Shown piece by piece: positions 8,017 through 16,059 of a stretch of 49,643 nucleotides of DNA (its first letter is position 1; every line of letters begins with the position of its first letter). The stretch lies in NCBI GenBank assembly GCA_017511045.1, contig JAFWLM010000138.1:1-49643 (forward strand). The letters run 5' to 3'. This DNA is from Lachnospiraceae bacterium. Its GTDB lineage: Bacteria > Bacillota > Clostridia > Lachnospirales > Lachnospiraceae. The notes under the pieces are model-generated. The model did not search any database and was not told where the DNA came from. It was given only the letters and a program-made list of their open reading frames with translations. Made by a program: the position numbers and the translations under genes.

Positions 8017-10761
8017 TTGGAAAAAAAGATTACGAACAAATATAAGAGATTGGTCAGTTTCAGTCTGATGGGTCCGGAGAGCGGTGCCTTATGCGAAGTT
8101 GACTGTGAAGACGGAAAGATCATCAGGATCAATCCCTATTCCTATGACAAGGAATATACCGATGCGAACTGTAATCCCTGGCATATGGAAGCACGGGGCA
8201 AAACCTTTGACCCGCCGAAACGTGTTAACATTACCCACATGGGCCTTTGCTATAAAACCAGGGTCTATTCTCCGAACCGCATCCTGTATCCGATGAAGCG
8301 GGTCGACTGGGATCCGGAAGGAGAACGTCATCCGGAGACACGCGGGATCAGCGGTTATGAACGGATCTCCTGGGAAGAAGCTGCGAAGATCTGTGCCAAT
8401 GAGATCAAGCGGATCAATAAGACCTATGCACCGGAAGCGATCCTCTGTGAATCCGATATGCATGGGGAAGGAAAGAATGTTGCTCCGTCTCACGGATGTC
8501 CGAACCGTATGTTCTCCCTGACCGGCGGTTATACCCAGCAGATGAGAAATATGGATTCCTGGGAAGGCTGGTACTGGGGCGCAAAACATGTCTGGGGCTG
8601 CGAACCTGTAGGCGAAATGGCGCCGCAGGCAAATCTGATCCCGGATATGGCAGAGAACAGTGACGGACTCTTCTTCTGGGGCTGCGACCCGGAAGTAACT
8701 CCGCTTGGATTCGGTATGAAAATGCCGACGCTTCTTTGCTATTGGTTCACCGAACTGGGGATCAAGAGCATCTATATCTGCCCGGATCTGAATTACGGGG
8801 CTGCGATCCATGCCGATAAATGGATCCCGGTGCTTCCGAATACGGATACCGCCTTGCAGCTTGCCATTGCTTATCAGTGGCTTACCAACGATACTTACGA
8901 TAAAGAATATATTGAAAAACATACCTACGGTTTTGATAAATTCAAAGCTTATGTTCTGGGCGAAGAGGACGGCATTCCGAAGACTCCGAAATGGGCGAGT
9001 GAAAAATGCGGTGTTCCTGTCTGGACGATTAAGGCCTTAGCTGATTACTGGGCTGAGAATAAAGTTTCGATCTGCCATGGCAACGGGGGAAGTTATATCC
9101 GTTCGCCTTATGCGACAGAACCGGCCCGGCTTGAAGTCATGCTGCTCGGAATGCAGGGACTTGGAAACCCGGGAGTTCATCAGTGCAAGCTGATTGAATG
9201 GAATATGTGGGCGGCGAATTATCCGCTGCCGTATACTCCGGAATTCGTGCCGGCCGTTCCTCATATCTGCGATGCGATCCGTACGGTACCCGGAGATATT
9301 CCTTCCAATATTAAAATGAGCCGTTTTCCGCTCTCTGATGCGCAGAAAGAACGGGCACCGGAGATCGTGGATCTGTTTGAAGTCCTTCCGGGTCCGAAGC
9401 AGTATATCCCGAGGTGTCTGGTTCAGACCGCGATCGTGGATAAACATGCGGAATGGATGGGCATGAGCTGCTTTGCAACCGCAGGAAATCCACGGCCGGG
9501 CAATAACCGCGTACCGACCGTCTATGATCAGTTCGAAAAGAACGTCTATCCGCGTCCGGGCATGAGCCGTATCCACATGATCTGGTCGACAGCTCCGTGT
9601 AATGTCACCTGCTGGAACGACGGCTTTAAATTCCAGAAAGCATACCGCGATCCGGAGATCGAGACCTTTGTGATCCAGCATCCATGGATGGAGAATGACT
9701 GCTATTTTGCTGACCTCCTTCTTCCGGTATGTACAAAGCATGAAATGCACGATATCGGCAACGATATGTCCAGCGGAACCTATGTATCTATTTATAAAGA
9801 GGAACCCTGTATCCCTCCGCGCGGGGAATCGGTATCCGATTTTGATGTCTGCGTGAAGGTGCTGGAGCAGTTCGGACCGGAATATGTTAAGGCATATACC
9901 GGAGATCTGAGCGAAGAAGAGCGCGTTCGCTTCTTCTATAAAGCATCCGGCTGCGAAGAAAGAATGAGTTTCGAAGAATGGAATGAAAAGAAGATCTTCG
10001 TCGTGCCTGTCAGCAAAGAGGCAAAAGATGCTGTTCCGGGACTTGGAGATTTTGCAAAGGATCCGGAAGAGTATCCGCTTGAGACCCCGACCGGTCTTTT
10101 GGAGTATTCTTCTTCCAATATTGAAAAATTCATGCCGGAAGATACCGAGCGTCCTCCTGTTCCTCATTGGGTGGAAAAAGGACCATGGCATGATGAACGT
10201 CTTTCCTCCGAACGGGCAGAAAAGTATCCGCTTTTGTGTATGTCTAACCATGGCAGATGGAGGATCCATGCACAGTGTGATGATATTCCATGGAGCAGAG
10301 AAGTCGAGACTATGAAGATCAAAGGTGAAGACGGTTATCTTTATGAGCCCTGCTGGCTGAATCCGAAAGAAGCAGAAAAACGTGGAATCAAGCACGGTGA
10401 TATCGTAAAAGTGTTCAATGAGCGTGGTATCGTCCTTTGCGGCGCTTATGTTACTGAGCGCCTGATCGAACAGACCTGCTACGTTGACCATGGTTCCCGT
10501 CTGGATCCGATCATTCCGGGCGAGGTCGACCGAGGCGGCGCAATCAACAACATTTCTCCGACCAATCCGATCGGCAAGAATTCCACCGGAATGGCGACCA
10601 GCGGATTCCTCTGTGATGTACAAAAAGTGACGGAAGAGGACTGGGCGGAATGGAAGAGCAAAGCTCCATGGGCATTCGAGCGTCATTATGATAAAGCCTT
10701 TGGCGTTTGTGTGGAAGGCTGGATGAAAGACTACGAGAACGGAGACAATTATCATGGCTAA
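8017..10761 (+). CDS. Transhydroxylase-like molybdopterin oxidoreductase, large subunit (second copy)
   Basis: 914-aa enzyme of the DMSO-reductase superfamily, related over its length to the pyrogallol transhydroxylase large subunit at 12564. Shared blocks are YPMKRVDWDP near residue 91, GISGYERISW near 110, the catalytic D180-S181-W182 triplet (SWEGWYWGA) matching the Asp-Ser-Trp whose serine binds Mo in the Pelobacter enzyme, and PGTDTAL-like cofactor segments. There is no N-terminal Cys motif for an Fe-S cluster, as in transhydroxylases. Start is TTG at 8017 behind GGGGGT. No Tat signal is present, so it is cytoplasmic. Its active-site surroundings differ from AthL, so the substrate is probably another polyhydroxybenzene; hydroxyhydroquinone or tetrahydroxybenzene are guesses. 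The stop overlaps the small-subunit start by 8 nt. Confidence 0.8.
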   Translation: MEKKITNKYKRLVSFSLMGPESGALCEVDCEDGKIIRINPYSYDKEYTDANCNPWHMEARGKTFDPPKRVNITHMGLCYKTRVYSPNRILYPMKRVDWDPEGERHPETRGISGYERISWEEAAKICANEIKRINKTYAPEAILCESDMHGEGKNVAPSHGCPNRMFSLTGGYTQQMRNMDSWEGWYWGAKHVWGCEPVGEMAPQANLIPDMAENSDGLFFWGCDPEVTPLGFGMKMPTLLCYWFTELGIKSIYICPDLNYGAAIHADKWIPVLPNTDTALQLAIAYQWLTNDTYDKEYIEKHTYGFDKFKAYVLGEEDGIPKTPKWASEKCGVPVWTIKALADYWAENKVSICHGNGGSYIRSPYATEPARLEVMLLGMQGLGNPGVHQCKLIEWNMWAANYPLPYTPEFVPAVPHICDAIRTVPGDIPSNIKMSRFPLSDAQKERAPEIVDLFEVLPGPKQYIPRCLVQTAIVDKHAEWMGMSCFATAGNPRPGNNRVPTVYDQFEKNVYPRPGMSRIHMIWSTAPCNVTCWNDGFKFQKAYRDPEIETFVIQHPWMENDCYFADLLLPVCTKHEMHDIGNDMSSGTYVSIYKEEPCIPPRGESVSDFDVCVKVLEQFGPEYVKAYTGDLSEEERVRFFYKASGCEERMSFEEWNEKKIFVVPVSKEAKDAVPGLGDFAKDPEEYPLETPTGLLEYSSSNIEKFMPEDTERPPVPHWVEKGPWHDERLSSERAEKYPLLCMSNHGRWRIHAQCDDIPWSREVETMKIKGEDGYLYEPCWLNPKEAEKRGIKHGDIVKVFNERGIVLCGAYVTERLIEQTCYVDHGSRLDPIIPGEVDRGGAINNISPTNPIGKNSTGMATSGFLCDVQKVTEEDWAEWKSKAPWAFERHYDKAFGVCVEGWMKDYENGDNYHG

Positions 10762-11572
10762 GGTATTTTGTATAGATGTCGCGAAATGCAGCGGCTGTTA
10801 TAACTGCCAGTTTGCTTGCAAGGATGAGCATTGCAACAACGAGTGGCTTCCCTATGCTGCGAAGCAGCCGATGACAGGACAGTTCTGGCTGGGGATCGAA
10901 GAACATGTGGAAGGATCCAAACCGAAGATCAAGATCCATTATGTCCCGGTACTCTGTAACCACTGTGAAGATCCGGCCTGCATGAAGGCAGCAAAGAACG
11001 GGGCAGTCTACAAACGGGAAGACGGTCTTGTGATCATTGATCCGGAAAAGGCAAAGGGACAGAAAGAGATCGCAGAAGCCTGTCCATATGGTGCTGTTTT
11101 CTGGAATGAGGAGCTTTCCCTGCCACAGAAATGTACGGGATGCGCCCATCTCCTTGAAGAGGGGAAGGTTCCGCGCTGCGTGGATGTCTGTCATACCGGT
11201 GCGATTCAGTTTGGTGAGGAAAGCGAGTTCGCGGATTTTATTGACGGTGCGTCAGTTCGTATCCCGGAATCCGGAACCGGGCCGAAGGTTTATTACCGCA
11301 ATATTCCGGGCCGCTTTATCGGAGGCACACTTTATGACCCGGTGGAAGAGGTCGTTGTCCGGAATGCGAAATGCACCCTCGTCCGGGGAGATAAAACCTG
11401 GGAGACGGAAACCGATATCTTCGGAGATTTCTGGTTCAAGGATCTTCCTCGTGGAAAATATGATCTTTCCATTGAAGCGGCCGGCTTTGAAGGACTTAGC
11501 TTTAAGGATATTGACACGGAAGAAAACAGCGTAAACCTCGGCGATCAGCCGATGAACCGGAAAAATCAATAA
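10754..11572 (+). CDS. Transhydroxylase-like small subunit with three [4Fe-4S] clusters (second copy)
   Basis: 272-aa electron-transfer subunit. Twelve cysteines fit three [4Fe-4S] clusters: Cys12, 15, 18, 22, Cys68, 71, 76, Cys110, Cys127, 130, and Cys142, 146. Residues from about 185 form a beta-rich transthyretin/carboxypeptidase-regulatory-like domain (GGTLYDP…ETDIFGDFWFKDLP), exactly as in the transhydroxylase small subunit. Compared with the copy at 15147 it has Ala instead of Cys after CPYG, which shows that Cys is not needed as a ligand. Its start overlaps the large-subunit stop, implying translational coupling and a 1:1 complex. Confidence 0.85.
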   Translation: MAKVFCIDVAKCSGCYNCQFACKDEHCNNEWLPYAAKQPMTGQFWLGIEEHVEGSKPKIKIHYVPVLCNHCEDPACMKAAKNGAVYKREDGLVIIDPEKAKGQKEIAEACPYGAVFWNEELSLPQKCTGCAHLLEEGKVPRCVDVCHTGAIQFGEESEFADFIDGASVRIPESGTGPKVYYRNIPGRFIGGTLYDPVEEVVVRNAKCTLVRGDKTWETETDIFGDFWFKDLPRGKYDLSIEAAGFEGLSFKDIDTEENSVNLGDQPMNRKNQ

Positions 11573-11632
11573 ATCTGTTTCCCGGCTCTTTCTGTCCGGG
11601 ATACATGCGAAAAGCACAATTAGGAGAACACC

Positions 11633-12370
11633 ATGACGATAAAGGAATTATATGATCAGATCCTTTCCGGATTTTACGGTCTCGAAGGGGCAGAGGCACT
11701 TCTTAAGGAAACTGTTACGGTAACAGCTTCCGAAGACCCTGAGGAAACACTGCGACCGGAAAATGAGCCTGTTTCCACGGTTTCCCGTCCGGAATACTGT
11801 GTCGCTGCGGAACTCTGCGGCGTAAAAGGAGAAGCATATACGGAAGAACCTTCTTCTTTCAACGGAACCTTGAATGAGGCGCTTGAGATCCAGCCGACAG
11901 AAAAAGGGATCAGTGCGGTAACGATTGCAGCTTTAAATGCCGCAATGAGCTATCTTGGACTGACCCCAGGCACCTTCCCGGAAGGAGAAGAGGCCAGGAT
12001 TTCCTATGCGGATGCGCTGTGCCGTTATGTGACAGAACATCACGGGAAAAATAACATTATCCTGGTCGGATATGACGGCTATCTGGTCAAACGCTTTGTG
12101 GATGAGGGACTGGAATTCTGGACAATGGATAAGGATCCTGCGAACATTACACAGAACCGTTTCCATCATGTGGTCGTCAATAATGCGAAAAGAAACCGGG
12201 AAAGCAGCTTTGTCTGGGGTAAATATTTCGTTGTGACCGGCAGTTCACTCTGCAACGGGACGATCCTCCATTATCTGAACAGCGGAAAAGAACTGCTGTT
12301 TTACGGGATCAGCTGTGCAGGAGCAGCAAAACTATTAGATCTTCCCTGGTTCTCTCCGGAGAATATCTGA
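11633..12370 (+). CDS. DUF4213/DUF364-like (putative metal-chelation domain) protein
   Basis: 245-aa protein. The C-terminal half has a Rossmann-like pattern with NIILVGYDG at 141-149 and TGSSLCNGT at 202-210, which matches the TG(S/T)xLxNGT motif of the DUF364 family (putative heavy-metal chelation domain). The N-terminal half would correspond to DUF4213. Family members occur next to metalloenzyme and metal-uptake genes, but no activity is proven. As last gene of the molybdoenzyme operon it could deliver molybdenum or a modified cofactor to the large subunit; this is inference from position. AGGAGA precedes the ATG and a terminator follows 45 nt after the stop. Confidence 0.65.
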   Translation: MTIKELYDQILSGFYGLEGAEALLKETVTVTASEDPEETLRPENEPVSTVSRPEYCVAAELCGVKGEAYTEEPSSFNGTLNEALEIQPTEKGISAVTIAALNAAMSYLGLTPGTFPEGEEARISYADALCRYVTEHHGKNNIILVGYDGYLVKRFVDEGLEFWTMDKDPANITQNRFHHVVVNNAKRNRESSFVWGKYFVVTGSSLCNGTILHYLNSGKELLFYGISCAGAAKLLDLPWFSPENI

Positions 12371-12414
12371 CCCTGCAGAGGCGGTCCTTTCTCCCTGCTT
12401 AAGACGGAATACAC

Positions 12415-12443
12415 GACGCGGATGTGATCCGCGTCTTTTTTTT
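12415..12443 (+). terminator. Rho-independent terminator of the second-transhydroxylase operon
   Basis: Perfect stem GACGCGGA / TCCGCGTC with loop TGTGA, followed by eight T residues. It separates the upstream operon from the athL transcription unit. Confidence 0.92.
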
Positions 12444-12477
12444 GTACAAATTATATAAAAAATCAACAAAATGACGC

Positions 12478-12508
12478 TTGACCTTGGAACAATTCCATAG
12501 TTTATAGT
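12478..12508 (+). promoter_or_regulatory. MerR-type promoter with 19-bp spacer upstream of athL
   Basis: -35 TTGACC (12478-12483), a 19-bp spacer, -10 TATAGT (12503-12508). The over-long spacer contains an imperfect dyad centred on GGAACAATTCC. This geometry is the hallmark of promoters activated by MerR-family regulators, which untwist a 19-bp spacer. A MerR-family gene lies within the same pathway cluster at 18243-19052. Confidence 0.65.
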
Positions 12509-12563
12509 TTAACTGTAGACAAATAGGGAATAAAAACTATTAATTTGTTAGGAGCGTGATTAT

Positions 12564-15131
12564 ATGGAAAAGGTATTTACCAATCTGACGACCGGAGGTC
12601 CTATTTCTGTGTATGTCGAAGACGGCAAGATCACCAGAGTCAGGCCTCTGCAGGTGCCCGAAGAGGATTATCCGAAGCCATGGACTGTCGAAGACAGGAA
12701 TGGTAAGAAGTATTCTCCACCGAAGGCAATGCGCGTTGCGCAGAACATTTTAGCTGAAAAGAACAGACTTTACAGCGAAGACCGTATCCTTTATCCGATG
12801 AAGCGTGTTGACTGGGATCCGGACGGCGAGCGTAATCCGCAGAACCGTGGTATTTCCGGCTACGAGCGTATCTCATGGGATGAGGCTGCAACGATCATCG
12901 CAAAAGAGATCGACCGCCTTGCACCGCGTGATGAGAACGGTGTTTTTGACGGACATCAGATCGCAGCTATCACCGGTTCCCATCATAACTGGGGAATCGT
13001 AGGCTACAAGATGGCTCCGTTCGGACGTTTCTTCTCAATGCTGAACTATACTCCGATCCTGGACAACCCGGATTCCTGGGAAGGCTGGATGTGGGGTGCA
13101 CCGCATATGTACGGTTTCTCCTGGCGTCTCGGTCAGCCGGAGCAGTTCGATCTTCTGCCGGATGCATTCAAAAATACCGACATGATCGTATTCTGGTCAA
13201 ATGACCCTGACTCCACACACGGAATCTATTCCGGTCAGGAGTCTAACATCTGGCGTGTATGGCTGAAGGAAATGGGAATGAAGTGCGTCTTCATCGATCC
13301 TTTCTACAACTATACCAACGCAGTCATGGATGGAACATGGTTTGCACCGCGTCCGGGAACGGATACCGCGCTTGCAGCAGCGATCGCATACCAGTGGATC
13401 ATCGATGATACCTATGATCATTTCTATATTGAAAACAGAACCGAAGGGTTTGAAGAATTCAAGGCATATATCCTCGGCGAGGAAGACGGAGTTCCGAAGA
13501 CCTGTGAGTGGGCGGCAGAGAAGACCGGTATCCCGGCACGCCGTATCCGCGCACTGGCTAAGGAATGGGCTTCCAAGCGTGTTGCTATCGCAGGCGGTGT
13601 CCGCGGTGGTGAAGGTTCTGCCTGCCGTACCGCATTCGGTACTGAGGAAGCTCGTCTGATCATTGCACTTGCTGCAATGCAGGGCTTCGGAAAACCGGGC
13701 GTTTCCATTTGGGGAACGACCATGGGAGCACCGGCAGACTACACCTGGTTCCCGGGCTATGCTGAGCCGGATTCCCAGATGGGCAAATCCCGTGCGGCAA
13801 ATATTAAGTATGCAGCATCAAGCACCACCCAGCGTCTGTATCGTCTGAATTATCCGGAAGACATCATGAACGGTCACGGAAAATTCATCGGTGAAGGTTT
13901 CTGCGGACAGGGCGTCCATCAGCAGTTCACCGAGCATGAGTATCCGATCGAAGGAAAGGTCAAAATGCTTTGGAGATACGGCGGATCCTTCATGGGAACC
14001 ATGACTGAGACCAACCGTTATGTACAGCTTTATCGTCATACAGGCGAGAATCAGCTCGACACCGTGATCAACCAGGACTGCTGGTTCGGCGGCGAGGCAA
14101 AATATGCGGATCTGATCCTTCCTGCATGCACCAACTTAGAGCGTAACGACCTTGGCGAGTGGTCCGTCGGCGGCGGATACACAACACATGCTGAGATCGG
14201 TAACAACTGGAGAGTTATCGTACGTGAGATGAAATGCGTAGAGCCGCTCGGCGAGTCCAAGAGCGACTATGAGATCTTCCAGGAAGTTGCTAAGAAACTC
14301 GGCGTCTGGGAGCAGTATACAGACGGCGGCAAGACCGAAGATGAATGGGCAGAGGCATTCTGGAACATTTCCGAACTCAGCAAACGCTGCAGCTGGGAAG
14401 AGTTCAATAAGAAGGGCTACTACATCGTTCCGGTACCGGAAGATTACGAAGAGCATCCGGCTTTCCGTTGGTACTATGAAGGCCGCGACTGCGATACTCA
14501 GGATTATCTGAACCCGAATCTGAAAGTGGAAAATAACATGAACACGATGGAGCCGACGGAGAAATCCAAAGAACTCGGTACCTTCTCCGGAAAACTCGAG
14601 TTCTCATCCCGCAGCTTAAAGCATTATATGCCGGATGATGAAGAGCGTCCGCTCGTTCCGCATTATATTCCGTCGTGGGAAGGCCATGAGACGGAGCTTT
14701 ATAAGAAATATCCGCTCCAGATCATCAGCCCGCATCCGCGTTTCAGCTTCCATACACATTATGATACCCATGCAAGCTGGATCGATGAGGTTCCGTGCCA
14801 CCGTATGATCATTAACGGATATGCATACTGGATCGCACGCATCAATCCGAAGGATGCAAAAGACCGTGGTATTAAGACAGGCGATATCATCGAGCTTTAC
14901 AATGATCGCGGAAGCGTCCTCTGCGCTGCAGACGTTACCTATCGTGTGCCGGAAGGAGTTATGCATTCCTATGGCTGCTCAGCGAAGTATGACCCGATCA
15001 CAACTGAGACCGGAGCAACGGACCGCGGCGGCTGCATCAACATTCTGACCAATAAGAGATGGCTGTCAAAGAATGTTCCGGGAATGGCTCCGAACTCCTG
15101 CCTGATCGAGTGCAGAAAATGGGAATGTTAA
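12564..15131 (+). CDS. athL: Pyrogallol-phloroglucinol transhydroxylase, large (molybdenum) subunit
   Basis: 855-aa molybdenum bis-MGD enzyme of the DMSO-reductase superfamily. The known enzyme converts pyrogallol to phloroglucinol using 1,2,3,5-tetrahydroxybenzene as co-substrate, with no net redox change. His140, Asp170, Ser171 and Trp172 lie at a constant offset of four from the Pelobacter residues His144, Asp174, Ser175 (the Mo ligand) and Trp176 as I recall them. The length fits the 875-aa reference. There is no N-terminal Fe-S Cys motif and no Tat signal, consistent with the cytoplasmic family. AGGAG precedes the ATG. The small subunit follows after 15 nt, and the reductase and ring-opening genes of phloroglucinol lie downstream, which strongly supports the substrate. 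A MerR-type promoter is upstream. Confidence 0.9.
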   Translation: MEKVFTNLTTGGPISVYVEDGKITRVRPLQVPEEDYPKPWTVEDRNGKKYSPPKAMRVAQNILAEKNRLYSEDRILYPMKRVDWDPDGERNPQNRGISGYERISWDEAATIIAKEIDRLAPRDENGVFDGHQIAAITGSHHNWGIVGYKMAPFGRFFSMLNYTPILDNPDSWEGWMWGAPHMYGFSWRLGQPEQFDLLPDAFKNTDMIVFWSNDPDSTHGIYSGQESNIWRVWLKEMGMKCVFIDPFYNYTNAVMDGTWFAPRPGTDTALAAAIAYQWIIDDTYDHFYIENRTEGFEEFKAYILGEEDGVPKTCEWAAEKTGIPARRIRALAKEWASKRVAIAGGVRGGEGSACRTAFGTEEARLIIALAAMQGFGKPGVSIWGTTMGAPADYTWFPGYAEPDSQMGKSRAANIKYAASSTTQRLYRLNYPEDIMNGHGKFIGEGFCGQGVHQQFTEHEYPIEGKVKMLWRYGGSFMGTMTETNRYVQLYRHTGENQLDTVINQDCWFGGEAKYADLILPACTNLERNDLGEWSVGGGYTTHAEIGNNWRVIVREMKCVEPLGESKSDYEIFQEVAKKLGVWEQYTDGGKTEDEWAEAFWNISELSKRCSWEEFNKKGYYIVPVPEDYEEHPAFRWYYEGRDCDTQDYLNPNLKVENNMNTMEPTEKSKELGTFSGKLEFSSRSLKHYMPDDEERPLVPHYIPSWEGHETELYKKYPLQIISPHPRFSFHTHYDTHASWIDEVPCHRMIINGYAYWIARINPKDAKDRGIKTGDIIELYNDRGSVLCAADVTYRVPEGVMHSYGCSAKYDPITTETGATDRGGCINILTNKRWLSKNVPGMAPNSCLIECRKWEC

Positions 15132-15146
15132 GGAAAGGGGAATACT

Positions 15147-15974
15147 ATGGCTAAATATGGTTTTATTATAGACGTTGACCGCTGCAATGGCTGCTACAGC
15201 TGCTTCCTTGCCTGCAAGGATGAGTGGATCGGCAACGATCACGGAGAATTAGGTGCAGCAACCGCAGAAGGTATGAACCTGATGCGTGTGAATGAGATCG
15301 AATATGGTACACACGATAAAGTGAAAGTAGACTATGTTCCGATCCCGTGCCAGCACTGCAAGAATGCTCCATGTATTGCTAAACGCCCGGATGCTTTTTA
15401 CGCACGTCCGGATGGACTGGTGATCTTAGATCCTGCAAAGAGTGCAGATAAAGATCTTCTTACAGCATGTCCTTATGGCTGTGTACAGTGGAATGAGGCA
15501 GCAGGCATCGCTCAGAAGTGCAACGGATGCGCACATATGCTGGATGCAGGCGAGAAACAGACAAGATGTTCTGAGTGCTGTCCGAACCAGGCCCTGATCT
15601 TCGGCGATCTGGATGATCCGGAAAGCGAGATCTCGAAGTTTGCAGCAGAGCATGCAGCAGAACTTGAAGACTTCCAGCCGGCATTCAAAGCCGACGGAGC
15701 AGTGAAGTATATGTATCTTCCGAAGCCGTTTATCTGCGGCGAAGTGACCTTTGAAGGCGAAGATGTCAAAGGCGCAAAGGTTACCGTGACATGTGACGAG
15801 TGCGGCAAAGAATATACCACGGAAACAGACTTCCTGGGTGACTTTGAGGTGCAGGGACTGCCGACCAACAAACCGTTTACGGTTAAGATCGAAGCAGAAG
15901 GATGCCAGCCGAAAGTACTCACATGCCGTACAGCAGGCAGCGTAAACTTCGGAGAGATCATTCTTGAAAAATAA
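15147..15974 (+). CDS. athS: Pyrogallol-phloroglucinol transhydroxylase, small Fe-S subunit
   Basis: 275 aa, almost exactly the size of the Pelobacter small subunit (274). Cysteines 13, 16, 19, 23, then 68, 71, 76, then 108, 125, 128, 141 and 145 are enough for three [4Fe-4S] clusters; Cys112 and Cys144 are extra. Residues from about 192 form the beta-barrel (transthyretin-like) C-terminal domain, with ETDFLGDFEVQGLP matching the same segment of the paralogue. The subunit pairs with AthL. AGGAAAGGGG lies just upstream of the ATG. A strong hairpin without T-run follows the stop codon. Confidence 0.9.
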   Translation: MAKYGFIIDVDRCNGCYSCFLACKDEWIGNDHGELGAATAEGMNLMRVNEIEYGTHDKVKVDYVPIPCQHCKNAPCIAKRPDAFYARPDGLVILDPAKSADKDLLTACPYGCVQWNEAAGIAQKCNGCAHMLDAGEKQTRCSECCPNQALIFGDLDDPESEISKFAAEHAAELEDFQPAFKADGAVKYMYLPKPFICGEVTFEGEDVKGAKVTVTCDECGKEYTTETDFLGDFEVQGLPTNKPFTVKIEAEGCQPKVLTCRTAGSVNFGEIILEK

Positions 15975-15985
15975 GAAATAAATGT

Positions 15986-16011
15986 GCAGCCTCGCGAAAA
16001 AGCGGGGCTGC
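15986..16011 (+). other. Intercistronic hairpin between athS and thiolase gene
   Basis: GCAGCCTCGC / GCGGGGCTGC, 10-bp stem with one G-T pair and a 6-nt loop. No T-run follows, so it is more likely an mRNA processing or stability element than a full terminator. Confidence 0.6.
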
Positions 16012-16059
16012 GGATTAAAAGTGATAATAAAACGTGACAATATGTCAATGGAGAGAAAA

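Noticed and set aside
9037-10755. 572-codon open frame on the minus strand opposite the second transhydroxylase large subunit
   Set aside because: It lies entirely antisense to a clearly conserved enzyme, has no recognisable domain and no ribosome site. It is a by-product of codon use on the coding strand.
12564-15131. Formate dehydrogenase or periplasmic DMSO reductase instead of transhydroxylase
   Set aside because: There is no N-terminal Fe-S Cys motif, no Cys/Sec Mo ligand and no Tat signal. The Asp-Ser-Trp motif and the beta-barrel-tailed Fe-S subunit match transhydroxylase.
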